NCBI GenBank assembly: GCA_914767715.1
Contig: OU612065.1
Span: 29,634,001 to 29,698,000 of the forward strand
DNA: 64,000 bases
Origin: Membranipora membranacea
Taxonomy: Eukaryota > Bryozoa > Gymnolaemata > Cheilostomatida > Membraniporidae
Direction: 5' to 3'
Shown here piece after piece: positions 12,504 to 26,500 of the stretch; within the stretch, counting starts at the first letter, position 1, and each line of letters starts with the position of its first letter. The position numbers were made by a program, and so were the translations under genes. The notes under the pieces were generated by a model that had not been told where the DNA came from, made no database searches, and saw only the letters and a program-made list of their open reading frames with translations.

Positions 12504-12765
12504 GTTTGCATTGAGTATAGACAAATTCTAGGGGAAGATATGTGTGAATGGGCAACGAATTGGTTCAAAAGTTTTTTTCCTTTCCCAAATTTTTACAAAA
12601 ATACAACTAAATGGATCAGCTGATATGTTGATATAGTCTTAAATAATTGCTCTTTGATGCAAGAATCCATTTTGACGAGGTTATTTTGCGACAACAGGAG
12701 CTGGCAGTTGGCTGGTTTTTGCAAATCAACAATTTTTTACCAAACTTTCTCATTCTCACTCCAAG
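12504..12765. promoter_or_regulatory. bidirectional promoter of METTL14 and CHCHD1/MRPS37
   Basis: The two start codons face away from each other across 262 bp, leaving room for both 5' UTRs and little else. I see no TATA box in a convincing position for either gene, which is usual for housekeeping pairs. A shared promoter is inferred from the spacing. Confidence 0.6.
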
Positions 12766-14361
12766 ATGCCTAAGCTTACAGATGCTATGAATAGCATAAG
12801 AACATGTGGCAGAAAAAGTATAAACCTCAAAGATAAACCACTCATGAAACCTGCTCCCACGGCACTTAGAGACTATGTGAGGAATACTAAAGCTCGTGGT
12901 GAAGGTAAGGTTAGGACTTCGGTACTTTCTTTTCACAGTAAAGTAATAGAGTTAGCAGAGAGTGTGACATTCACTTATTTTTAGTTGAATTGATAGATGA
13001 AGTAAGCAACACCAGAACTGGAAGATTTACATATCATAAGTGATATAACAGCTGGTAACAGGGAGTACAGATGACCGTTTGAACTCCCTCAGTTCATTGA
13101 TTTAACTGTTCTAAGATTATGTTTCCACACTTTGTCCTGATTGATACCCATTTCTGACTTTCTTTTTCTTCTCCTCTTCTTTGTTAGGTAGGACCCAAGA
13201 TAAGAGTAGTACTCTGAAACCATGGTCCCTGGTGGTGCTTACTTTGCCAATATCCAGTGTTTGATACTGGACATTGGTAAAGTAAGGCATGGAAGTCCCA
13301 GGGGCCCATGCTTGCAAGCTAGTATTATTAAAACACAGACTTGGGAGACCTGGGGCACACCACTGAATTGGAATGATAAAACATCATTTGGAAGTTTTTG
13401 AGGTTCTTTCATGTGATTTCTACACGATAAGTCCTGACACTGAACTAATTCACTGTTTCCATTTACAGAAAAGTGTATGAGTCAACTCTTAGCGGTATTC
13501 GATTGCTGGGAGAAGCATAATCAAGAATCGAAACCGTGTCAGATGGAGATAGAAACCTATCATACATGTTCAAGAAATGCAAGAGTAAGTTGGTGGGAAA
13601 ATTGATATTTGTTAGGTGCTCAAACTCTTCCCAGATTGCTGGTAGTGGCATTGCCTAATCAACAACTTTCTAAGGCATAAGGTAGTTGAAAATAGAATAT
13701 CACTTTCAGCAAGAAAAAGCTTGAGCACTTTGACTCAATTTATATCGGAAATTAGCTGTACACTACTACATAGGCCTATATGTTGAAAATTGGGTATCAA
13801 ATTTGCAGCAAGTTAGAATTCCATACAAACCACCAAAATACTTGTTTTGCGTGGACACTTTGCTTAGTAGGCTTATACATGATCTCAAACCACAAATGAT
13901 GCAGAAGGTTGTAGTTTGTAGTTGTCATCTCATTGATAGTCAAAATTTCATTTTATAAATTCAAAATTGCAGATAGTAAACATATATAGTAACTTTGAGG
14001 GCTCTAGAGTTTTCAATATTTCCATTAAATTTTTTGTAAAAATCAGTCACTCCAACCCTGTCACAGCACTCAAGAATCAATATTATCAGCTTTTTACTTC
14101 ATGATTGTCAATATTCTGACAAAAACTCTTTAAATTATGTCATAGATAGTGACGGAGTACAGCTAAGGAAGCTCTCATTTTTATCACCTCTGTCTTTTGC
14201 AGTTGGAGATTAAAGAGCGCAGAAAAAATGACAGAGATGGAGTGATACCTTTGAATGAGCCGCATTTCAAACTCACAAGTAACCAGAAAAACAATCTATT
14301 AAAACGATATATGCAGTTAAGACCAGTAGACCACATAAATGTGTTGAAAAAAAGCAGTTGA
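12766..14361 (+). CDS. CHCHD1: CHCHD1 / mitoribosomal protein mS37
   Basis: CHCHD1 (MRPS37, mS37) is a twin CX9C protein of the mitochondrial ribosome small subunit, imported by the MIA40 pathway. Exons 12766-12904, 13469-13584 and 14203-14361 join in phase to 137 residues (human 118). The basic N-terminus carries KPLMKPAPTALRDYV, like the KPxKPLILANRV part of the human protein. The CHCH domain has C49-X9-C59 and C70-X9-C80, both complete. The C-terminal exon is basic and ends in NNLLKRYMQLRP..., comparable to the LNKLLQRFPNKP tail of the human protein. A poly(A) signal AATAAA is at 14667-14672. Confidence 0.92.
13198..13316. repeat. second, short copy of the CCATGGGCCCCTGGG foldback
   Basis: In CHCHD1 intron 1, CTTACTTTGCCAATATCCAG is followed directly by its inverted partner and then CCCAGGGGCCCATGC. 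These are the ends of the element at 2744-3172 without its central segment, so this is an internally deleted copy. Confidence 0.65.
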
Positions 14362-17300
14362 AGCTGACCAATAGGCGAACAGAGTTTATGCTTTTTAACC
14401 AATGGGCTCACAGTATCCATGTTTGTTGATAACCATCCATAATCATTTTGACTTCACAGACTAGAGATCATGCTCCATTATGAGCATTGGTTGGTTATCT
14501 GAAGTTTTTAATTGAAATAATTTGGACTTTTCATGTAATAATATTTAGGAAATTGGTCTGAGCACTTTGATGGTTTTGTCCCAGGGTTGACGTTAACATG
14601 AGTATCAAATCCAGCTGCCCACTAGCAGGTTGTTTTCTGAACCAGATGATGAGAACATTTTGTTGAAATAAAGTTCTCAGCACTCAAAAAACTTGAGAAG
14701 TTGTGCCACCTTGTCCAGAAGGACCTTGGTCTTATAGATATAAGTAAGTATTGCTAGGTAATATCGAGAGAAGTTTAAGGTATTATAAATTCAATTAAAA
14801 AGCACATGAGCATATTAAAGAGGTTTGTACCTGAATTTGACTCCAAACACTCAAGCACAAATTTGGTTACTTATTCCGCTCCATCCTTGTCTCTGAAGAA
14901 TTCCGAAAATTGCTTTCACACTTAGAATTATAGAATAATCAACAATGTTGTACCAATGAGTTTAGTTCATTGGTTATACCAACCACAGCATTTATTACAT
15001 GTCATTATGAGGCTGGGCCACATGGGTTTTGTAACTTCATGATCGATTGATTGATGGAATGCTCAACAATATGGCATGACTTTGTAGCCAAGGAAGTGAC
15101 TTCTCTGTCACATATTTACCAACTCATTAAATATTCTGAAGCAATGTATTAAATCTGGTGCAAATGATAATGAGGGCTGACTGGAATTCCATCTCATAGA
15201 CACCACGTACCTAATGTTTATAGTTTCACTGTCACATTGTACCATTCTGAACTCGATCATTTGTTTTACGTTTCATTTTCATTGGATGGATATATTACAA
15301 TCACTGACAAACACGCCGTGAAATTCGGTGTAGACCATAGACTTAATAATTATTATTAAGTCTATGGTGTAGACACTGGCACTGGTAAAATACAAAAACA
15401 TAGAAAAATCAGGTCTCTATGATAACAGTTCAAAAAGTATATTGTTTGGTGTGAGAATCAGATGTCATAAAAAGCAGTCTCGGCCCCAAGCACCTCTGTA
15501 CCCCGGTGCGGTAACTGATGTGATTAATCCATCTTTGGCTTCAAAGATTTCATGAGAAAAGCAAATTGATATCCTTGCCAAATAACAGCGCCGCTTAAAC
15601 AATACACAATGTCAGATCTTGCGCTGATGTCACCATGAATGGAGGAAAAAATATGTCCTCAACCTTTAAAATGCTAATGATGTGTTGAAATAAGAGTAAT
15701 GACCCATTCCCAGACGACGGCGGCATAAATTATAATAATACTGACTGAGAGAGAGAAATTTCAATCCAATGTAGACGACATAAAGCAGTGATAGGCATCA
15801 CCTTGGTGAAAAAGGCATAATGAAAACCATGTCAGGGATGAATCAGTGAAATTGAATTAGGAAAGGCATACATTGATTTCAATATCTTTCATAGAAAGAA
15901 GCTCACTAGTCCACGGACAATCTTTTGAGCTTGATATGGAGTTTCCCATCTCGGACAGTGTTCAAAGTTGGCAATGAAGACCATATTTTACATTCCTGTT
16001 ATGTCAAATGATGGTCTCAGTTACTAATCCCAAGGACGAAAACCAACAGATTTTTGGATAGTTTTGTGCCACAGAGTATAAAGATTCTAAATAGTATTAT
16101 ATGACAGAGCCTTGTTTCCACAGCACGTTGTAATTTGTCTTTGATAAAATTAACAAAATAAAATATCCATCTCTCTTTTCCATAATTTGGAGTGAAATGA
16201 ATCCTTTTCTTTTGATTCCATTTTTCCGTGGATTATAAGGAGGTCTTTGTGAATTATTTGTAATTAAATTTTAATCTCACTGTGCAGCTTGCACAACAGT
16301 TTGTTGACTAAATAAAATGTGAACCATCATCGTGATGAATGGTTCTAGCAAGGGGCGTGCGGAAATAATCATCAACATACTTAGAGAGGAAAAAAATAAG
16401 AATTTTTCTTGAATGTTGGTATGATTTTAAAAGAATAATTTAGTTGAAAGGCACAGGAAAGGTAATTAGGTACCATAAACACGAAACAGGTGGTCTTCGG
16501 CGATGACAGATGGCGGAAGTACAAATATCTGATGCCAAAACAAGAAAAAATCTTACAATTTTTGAGCTTTAAACAAAAGTCAAAAAAACGTGTCTGCATA
16601 CGGAGAGACACCTGGTATTTTGATGTGTCTGGACCGCAAAATGTGATATCCTTTTATTTATCCCAGGTTCTTGACATTCGTTCTAAACACTCGTCCTAAA
16701 CCCTCGTCCTCAAGAATTCCACAGGTCATTGAAATACAGAATTATGTAATTATCCACTGAAAACACTAATAAATAAGCTCTTTATAACCTCAGTTTTCTG
16801 CCACTCTTACATGTTTTGCTTTATTTATTTGCCTGGTAGAGGGCAGGTACCCGCCCCACCCTGAACAAGTAATATGACAAGGCTAAACAGGTACCATGAT
16901 AATCTGAATTAGGATTCTGCTCAGACCAGGGGCAGCTGGTAACCAGATGTGATGTAAGATTAAGAAATCAGACATATTTCTATGACATAATACTGTTGAT
17001 GGCGGTTCTTTGACGTAGATAAAGCAAGTGCTTTTTTTCTCGCCCCTCGCTCATGAGAACATGGCAACAAGGGATTTCCCTCTATTAAAAAGCCATACAG
17101 CCAACTATGAGCCAACATGAGGAAATATGACTTGTGGTTTTAGATTTGAGTCACAGTGTAATGTAACCACATGGCACCCTGGAGGAGAAAAGGTTCAATC
17201 TCATTACATCATTTAAACTCCCACCTCAGCTGGCGAAAATTGATGCTAACCAACATTGAGTTAATGTAGCTAAACTAAAGCTGATATTTTCATACTCTAG

Positions 17301-20300
17301 GGTTATAGTAATATTGCACCGCATAATATACCAACTTCTACCTGTAGAACTTAATTGAAAACAATAAATTACCACAATTATGACTTGGGCCATCAATACT
17401 CTTATAGCTAAAAGAAAACCAATAACTAAATCAATTACAGTTAAAAAGTGCACCATGAAAGATGCAAATAAAACACTCTCAAACAAAGTAAACTTTCTTA
17501 ATTCCTTTGCTTCATAAATATTAGCATAGTGCTCTGTCTTTTAAGCATCCAAAAATAACTAATAATATCGGACATCCGTTTGGCATTTGTGAATTTTATA
17601 AAAATAATTCGGATGAACATAATTACTGCTTCCGACTAATTGAGTTATGAGGAGAAAAGTATAAATATAGATTTGAGATGTCAACTTTTTTGGCTGATCA
17701 AAGATTGGATTACAAATACTTTGATACTCCAGATGCTGCGGTTGATCTGTAACAAGAATGCAATGTTTACCTATTTGGCGGTTGGAACCAATTATTGCTA
17801 GTCTAGAAATTATGATATATGCAACAACAATGTAGATAATACTTGGAGAACTGTGACTTATTTATAAGAATTTACTGTCAATGGTTATTTTTTTGTTGGT
17901 TAACTTCAGGTTATTAATTAAGAGATTACAAGCAGTCTGAAGGTTGGTCTTGTGGATGAAACCTTGTTATTTAGAATTATAACACCTTTTTGGGGATTCA
18001 TGCTCTTAGAAGACCTTTAGAAAATTAACACCAGTGATTTGATGGATAATAATTAGTGAAAATAGAAATTGGCCAATCTCTTTCACAACATAACCAGAAC
18101 TCAATTTATTCGAACCATAGATAGATCTTTACCTGATAATTATTAATAATTAATCAGGAACTTTGATGATAGTTAAAGCCTTGCTCAAGGATCTTAGTTA
18201 GAGTTACGGATATTAAATCTTACATACCCCGGCCTCATTATACTAAAAGAGTCAGATTTGGCGTCTCCTACTCCCACGCCTAATCTGACTTGTCATGTCA
18301 CATGCACTTTGCGGATATGCAATGATCAATTCAGGTTGGTAATATTTGCTTATGAGCAAATATGATTGAGTTCCTAAACTTCAAACCAGAACCACCCACA
18401 AATTGAAATAGACAGCTTCCGGTAACGAGATGCAAAGGGATTATTTAGACTCCTTTGTGGTGGTCTCGCTAGAGAACAGAGACACTCACATCACAGAGTC
18501 AATTATATCTTTGATTTAACCTACGCCTTATTTAAGCAACTTGTGACGATGTTATATTGAAATCGTAATACCTCATTGTATGGTCTGATTTGTACAAGTC
18601 AGGAAAGATGTCACACACACACATTTCAGATCGTAACATAAAACCCAGACCGAAGCGCAGTAAAACATGTTAGTAGTTCATCCGATTTCCACAATGCTTT
18701 CCTGCACTCATCTTACAAAAGCTTTTTGTTCAACAACAATTCTTTCTTCGCAACTTATCTCAACAATCCAAAAAAAGTTCTAAGTCATAGCTAGGCAATG
18801 CATGCCCCATTCTTCCTTGTCTTGCTGGTCATCATTACGTCTTGTAAATAAGGGGTTATCTGCTCACAACATCTGGAATTTCCAATAACTACAAATGATG
18901 CAAAACCTGTTTATCTGCTCTTCGTCTAAAGTCTTTGATCACTGTTTCTAACTCTAAGCATGATGTTGGATTAAGCAAATACAGTAGACCACTAGAACTG
19001 GTAGGCCGGAGGCATGCGGAGAGAATTAGAAAGCACATAAACAATAACAAACTCATTATAATTTCATAATTCATATAATATGTTGACATTCGTCTGCTTA
19101 GCGCAGAGATGTTTCATACTATATTACTGAAGCAGTCATTGGTTTCACTCTAGCAGTGGTTTCTTGGATGAGGAATTTTAAAATAATAATCCTGTTTCGT
19201 GATCTCATCATCCGTCGCGGCGCCATAAAAACAGAAAAATAATCACCCCCACACACGGATCTGGAAATCCTGGAAAAAATACCTGCTTTTTTCCCACGTT
19301 ACTTCTGATAGAAAAAATAACACATTACCGTCAGAATAGTAGAAAAAAACTCTGAACAGAACCCTCTGAGTAATGATATTACTCATTATGGCATCATAGC
19401 ATACTTTAAATGATCGTCGATACATTGCATCCTTTTAGAGGCAATAGCAGCAATGCAATGCCGTCACATCTAGGAAATAAAAAAATCAACTGCTGTTGTG
19501 ATGCCAAATGTATCATAATATTGGCTTGCAATCATTACGTTGTCAAGAAAACATCACAGAGTTTTCATTAGGGCGGTTTTTATTAATTTGTTACACCTCT
19601 TGCTTTCAATTTCCCTTTGATCTCAAACAATTAACAATGCAGCAGCAGTGCACATTATGATGAGTCATGCAAGAAAATCTAGGGTTTTTAGTGTGAATCA
19701 AAAGAACAAAAACCTTGTCTTGAACCAATTCCATTGTGAAATCTCCAATTCAAGTTTATTGGAACGTCACTATCAAAGAGTTTTCTATCTGTTTTCTCGG
19801 CTGTGAACACTACTAAGAGGCCAGGGTCGCAGCATGAGGGCTAATACCACTCACTCTACACAGATAACTTCAATAGTCTAACATTTCATGTAGCCTCTGC
19901 CTCACGATAAATCTTAAAGCTTCCGACAAAAATGCCATCAACAGAAGATATTAGCCCCTGGATTCGATGAGCGCATGGTGGCGGGCTTCGCGTTAACATT
20001 ATAACAGTGTTTAACTGAGTAACATTTCCACACTGCGGTCATGCAGACTTGATCTGGTCAATGACGTCTGAGAGTAGACAAAAACACTTACGATTCATTC
20101 ACAAAATAGGGGCGGGATTTTCAAGTGCACTTTAAAAGTTCGCCTAATTCGATGCAGTACTCTCATCCCCTATCTGATAATTATGATAGATTACCTGTTA
20201 ACTGTAATTAAGTTTTAAAAGAAAAAAACTGCCAGCTGTATCTTTTTTATGTAATTGAAATTAGGTATTGAATGCCAATATTTATGCTATTCATGCATAC

Positions 20301-20410
20301 TGAGGCAAGAGGTGATATAAAAAATCATATATATGTACTGAATGTATAGTTAGAGAAATTAGCCAATGGCAAAGTTAGTGAGTGCATTGGCCAATCAATG
20401 AACAGACCAT
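14362..20410. other. non-coding interval upstream of the BMP-like gene
   Basis: The first 300 bp are the CHCHD1 3' UTR. Beyond that I find no exon, RNA gene or transposon ORF, only short frames with no family resemblance. Small palindromes occur at about 15334-15366 (CCATAGACTTAATAATT and its complement) and about 16322-16345. Cis-regulatory DNA of the developmental gene at 20527 is likely here, but nothing in the sequence pinpoints it. Confidence 0.5.
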
Positions 20411-20418
20411 TATAAAAG
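20411..20418 (+). promoter_or_regulatory. TATA box of the BMP-like gene
   Basis: TATAAAAG lies 116 bp before the start codon at 20527. It leaves a predicted start site near 20440 and an 85-90 base 5' UTR with no ATG in it that I can see. Confidence 0.65.
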
Positions 20419-20526
20419 GCTTGTCCATCGCTGAATGAACTTTATTGGACACAAAACTTTAACCCAAGCAGAAATAATCCAAGCTATACAAAATAATTCT
20501 GGCAGTCGTTTAACACAGCTGCAAGC

Positions 20527-23500
20527 ATGAGGTTATCACTATCTCAGCTCCCATTGTTACATACATTGACAACATTTTATCTTATATTGGATATAACTAT
20601 TGCAAACCCGCGTCTAAATCACGACCAGCGATGGGGAGACGAAGTAACTGGCGAGGGTGACGCTGTTAGCCACACGTCTTCACTAGACGAACAAAATCAA
20701 AGCGAATATAAAAGGAGGCTTTTGAAGTATGTTTTCAGAACGCCAGAACCTTCTAGCGAACTGCTGGACAGGTCAAGGAGGGATTTGCCGTATGTGATGT
20801 CTAAGATCTACGATACTGTAGCTGATAGGGAGACGGGCACGGAGCTAATGCCCCTAGATGTGGATTTAATCAGAGGCATTCCTGATGATATTGGTAAGTT
20901 GTAATTTATATGAAAGTTGTTTACCCTGTTTTGCTTGTTAGAGAAATTGAAATGCCTTTTCAGTGGGTACTTTTGGGGTTTGTAAATCAGGGTGGAAGCG
21001 GTATAGAGACATTTAGTAGGAGATTACGAGCATTAAACTGTCCCAAAACCTGTCAATTCTACGTTCCCAGCAACATATTGTTTATACATCTAGAAACATC
21101 AATGGATTGAACAACCGTATCAACCCATGCCACGACAAATGAAGAGGGATCAAAATTTGTGTGTCGCCAGAATTATTATAAACAGATTCCGGTTATAGAT
21201 AATCTCTAGGATATAAGCATAATATCCTTAGCTATGATAACATAACAGGCATGTTGATCAGAGACATTAGAATTATCTGTAGTCTGTATTGTGTGCGATC
21301 TCCAATCTCAGACTAGAGACAGAGATCAGCTGCCTGATTGAGGGAAACCACATGGTAATGTCACTCTGTCTATACATCCAATATTGATCCAGGTAATTTG
21401 GCTCGACTCCGTAGGATTTGTTATTTCAATATGGCTATTTAAACCTTCGCTTAGCAAACATAATATGAGACATGTTTATATCCTGAGATTAAAATTGTGT
21501 CTCATTTCAAAATTTCAAACTTGTTGAGACGACACGAGGAGTTGTGGAAGGCATCACCTATGAAAATATTTCGCCCCCGCCAGATGTTTTAGAGGTGCTT
21601 TAATCTGATACAATGAGACAATTATCATGTTTTTTTGGTCTGACACTGTGTGCTTGAAAGCTAGTGTAGGAATTTTCTCGTCAATAAAAAACTGTATCCC
21701 AGTTCAAACAGACTGCTGTGCTGTGCACCTGGGATTATTGATAATGCGCTTAAGAACCCATGCAAACAGTATGAATGGGCAGTGGGCCATAATAATAACA
21801 CAACAGTGAAACACGTGTATAAGCAACCACTCATATACATGGTAGGATTAACACAATAAGCTTGGTCAGGCACAGTTAAACATCCAACGCTGCCATCCAA
21901 CATGTTGATCAGTATTTGTATGGGGCTCCGAGATCTAAATATACTACGCTAATTGTTGGCTTCATAAAGCTCATATTTTCTTGCTATGTCATTAACTCTG
22001 TCAATTAATTTAGTAAAAAGGAGGAAATCACTGGTTTTGTGTAAGGGTAGACAAAGTGTATTGTTGCTGTTTATTGAGAAGACGGATCTTGTAGGTTTGT
22101 AAATCCTGTTCCCAGCCTTGTCAGGGCCTTCCATTAAGAATATGAAAATAATTTAATGCAAATAAATCACACCTTAAAAAAACAGTTTAGCTAAAAAATT
22201 GGCTAAAACCATTCTGAGAAACTATGAACATAGTGTCAACATTAAGTTTGTGCTCACATACATATGTACAGCCACCAAGGCAAAGTGTTAATGAACGCTT
22301 CAGCTACAAATGGCTAATGTAAAGCATTCAACTGTTGGCTTATTGTTAGTAACGTGTTATTTCATTATTTACTCCTCACTTAAAAATAATTGAGAGTACA
22401 CACACAAACACAGTTATGGTGATTTTTAAGTATGGAACACCTGCTTGCCCATGTCTCGTAGCCTTGACACACACACACAAGCTATATATACTATATAGTA
22501 TGATGCAGTATTACTTTTTATTAATGCATTGAACTAAGAAAACAACGAGGGCAAACATAGAATCATTTTGAATGACATACAGCACCTATTTACGTGTTTA
22601 TTGCGCTGATTAGTCTCCTATTATCTCCAGAGTGATCGAGTGCAATAAGCAACGAGGATAGCAAACATTCAATATTCAATACACTAAAAGACTGATGGAC
22701 AGCTTACATTCACATTGCTCAGGTCATCATTGACATATGATTGACAGCAGGGGGGCCAATGCTCTTATCTCAATTTACACTCACTAATTTTTGGCAGATA
22801 ATCTTTTCATCTATGGCATACCTGAATCAAACATAACCATTGGCTGCAATGTTATGTACTGCTTTGAGCATTTCAATGGCACACCAGATGACGCAAATTG
22901 CAGTTTTGCACCTTGAAACCTTTAGGTTGAACTGGTCGTTCCACCGCAAAATTACCATCAAACCTCTCAAAACAATACAGGGCGTCACGGCTTCCTGGTG
23001 GGTTTTGTCATAACAGAAGACAGGACTTCATTTTGGGACCAACGTCAGTTGCCAGAATTTGGTCCTTGATTCGAATTCACTTGGCACCAGACTGATTCAG
23101 ACGCGCTTATGTAAACTTGGTTGTTTCAAAGTGCAATTCAGTTTGACCTTGGATTCATCCTTTGAACATCTAGTCACAAACATTCCTTAGATAGTTTTGG
23201 TGTTTCCGGACTTTCAGTGCAATGGTCCTTTTACAAAGCAGGCTACCTTGGTATGAATATCAATCAAGGTGAATGAATACGTATGTGACAGTGACATAAT
23301 TACTTCCTTCCTAAGTATCCTATCTATCTATTATTTGTACTTACATGCCCTGTCTTACCAATGACATGACATGACATGTCCCAAACCAAAAAGATGTTGC
23401 AAGATTGAACTAAAAGATGGATGAGATTGCTAAATATTAAGAAACCGTGCATGGAAAAAAGCCCAGACTGTCCGCAGTATTTCAAGAATGTCTGTGTAGA

Positions 23501-26500
23501 TTTGACATTCTCCTTCAAGGGCCATCAGAGAAAAAGAGCCATCACTTCATAGTTAGCCCAGAGACTATAGATATATCTATAGTCTCTGGTTAGCCCTCTC
23601 TTACTAAATGCTACTGTGTTAATAAATGGTTGATGCAGTTAACAAGACAGGATTTTGTCACCTACTACTAGCCTGAAACTACCTTTTTGGTACTATTTGG
23701 TCGTAGCTGATGTAGTAAAAATTTGGCGGATTAGCGATGGATTTTGGTGATTGATCTCCTCAAAATATGATAAATGATAAAAAAATATTTGATTCGGTCA
23801 CAGCAGCAAGATAATTTTACACCCTTACTTTTTGACTTGGACCAAGGTGATTCACAAAGGTTTCTGTCAAGACATAAGAGTAGGAGTACACAACCATATC
23901 GCTCGTTGATTATGCGGTCCAAAACGTTTTTCCTCTGAATTTGTCATCCTTGCCATCTACATATTAGAATCAAACATAACAGCAAGATAATACAACACGA
24001 CAATGGCAGTGGGAATAAATATCGCACTACACAAATGCAAATCCAATTTATCATAATTTACGCCAGGGTTCCCAGAAACGTTCAAAATTTTAGCAGGTGC
24101 TGCGTTATCCTGGCCACATGACCAGTAACAAAGCGATAAGCTTTTGTTTCTTGCAATTACATGATTTCTTATGTTACTACATTGAAATAATTAATAAGAT
24201 TAATGATTAATTTGCTATGTATCTTTATTGTGCTGAAAACTTGCAAGTTCTGTTGTGTGACAATAATGCTGGTCTGGATGTGTGGGATCATTTTTCATGT
24301 TCCGAAGCTCATAACATGTAACCTCAACATCTTAAAGATTGTGCGCCAGGTGCGATGATGTTCACTTGTTCCTAAAGAAGCAAGACAGATTAAGGGGCTC
24401 AAAATCCACCGAGCATTGGTAATCTATCACGATCTGTTCGCTTAAACCGTAATAACCTGTTATCAATATGATTTCCTTCTCGAACTGTGGTTTTTTCGCC
24501 AGACCTCACCAAAGCAGCATTGAAGTTCATGTCAAGTGCAAACAACACTAGACAACATATACATGTATGATGCCCAATTCCCACAACCTCCTCGAGACTG
24601 TAATTCTGTTATGCTAATCATCTTACCACGTTAACCCCCATACCAGTCCAGGTCATCGTAACTTAATCATATTATGGGATAAGTGTTGTCTACGACACCT
24701 TCATAAATCCCGCCCCTGGATAGTCGGAAAATATGAAATAACCATGGTTTTCCCACTCTCAAATCTTGAGTACCACCTTTGTAAAACCTGTGCACTGTCA
24801 CGGTACCTGTTTTTTGCCGCGTACGTCATGGCAGAAGTGCCCCTCCGATTGACAAGTTAATTCCTTGTTATTTATCCCAGAAACATGGGTAGATTAGTAG
24901 ATTAAATGGCTGATCCCATGTTTTCATTTTGAGCCCCCATATACACACACGTGTTGGTGATTGGACATCTGTCTGCAAAGAACTTATAGGTTGCAAAATA
25001 GGGAAACCATGGGGTGGTGATACTATGTGATGTTGCCTCTCAATCAATGTGTGTGAACGTAGACTAGCCAGAGATCAGCTCAGTGCAATAAGATTTACAA
25101 ATTACAAATCATTCCGATGCTCTGGGCTCTTTAACGAAAAAAACCGCCTGTGTCGCACCTGGTGAGGAATATCGGTCAGATGCCATCACAAAATGGTCGC
25201 TAATTGGTACCAAAGATACTAACTTTTAGATCTCATATTCCTAGTGGGTACTATCAGTTCTAGTCCCCATCTATCAGAGATAACTGACTCTCACTTCTGC
25301 AAATTACTATGCTGCCCTTGGAAGCAAGTTTTTGCCTTTCGATGCCGTTTCATACCTTGCAACACCCGAATGAATGGACTGAAATCGCTGCATCACTTGC
25401 ACTTTGCAACATGCTGCCAAAAGTACAGTGATGAAAAATGCAAAAAACTTGTACTAAGTAAGAGTACCTCATTAGGTTATGACTAATGACCTTGGAATCC
25501 ATGAAAGGGGGGTTTCAGGCTTTTTTGTGGGGTATAATTGGCATCATTTCAATACTTATGGTCCTTCAGGCAGTTTTTGCGTGATTGTGGTAAACGATGG
25601 AATGCGACAATTATGAAATCTTGACTGTTTTGGACCGAGCAATAGCTCTCAAACACTGTCACAGCTCTCATGAAGGAAAGGTGCTTGATACCAAGCCAAA
25701 CTAAAACATTCTTTGTTGGTGAGAGCCGCTGATGGAAACAAGGCAAAAAGCATCGCAATACAACTGATGGTCTTGTGTTGGATGATGAAGGCTATCAATT
25801 TTTTTGTATGTTATTCAGTGCACTGAGATAGTGCAGACAGTGCAAGGCTGGCAGTGTTTGCACCGGATTTCAGATAAACTTTTATTAACCTAAAATATTA
25901 CAATTTGTTTCAGGTTCACTAAACCAAATGCAGTTTTGGTTTAATACTACAGTAGTCAACACAACAGAACAAGTCATTGATGCCTTTTTCCACATCTACA
26001 AGCGAAGAGCAATTCGACCTCCCGGAGTTGCACAAGGATCTCACAGAGTTTCGGTGAGAACCTAAGGCTATAAAATTTCACATCAATATGGCCCATGGAA
26101 AGTCCTAATTGCGTTTAGCTGGATATATAACAAAAAAACACCCACAATGCCATGTGAATCCTGTTTTATTGACGCAGGTACCGAGACCGGCTATAATATC
26201 AGTTTCTTGGCCTTGGTCTGAAGCTTCTTTGGGTCTGAATGTTTATCCTGGATGTTAAATGAGGATATTGATACGACATCGTGTCTGACAAATACTACAA
26301 ACAAGCTCATAATTGTTTATCAATTAAGGCCCAAATGATCTACTTTCTATGTTTTGCAATTAAGCATTGTTAGAAGCCAGTATAAATGCCATTCTAAGGC
26401 TCCATTTGCCAAGGTTCCTCTTTCGAAAAGACTATCCTCTCAAAAGATATTACGAACCCTTGCTGACCCTGTGTCTTGTTGAGCATCCTACATTTAGGCT

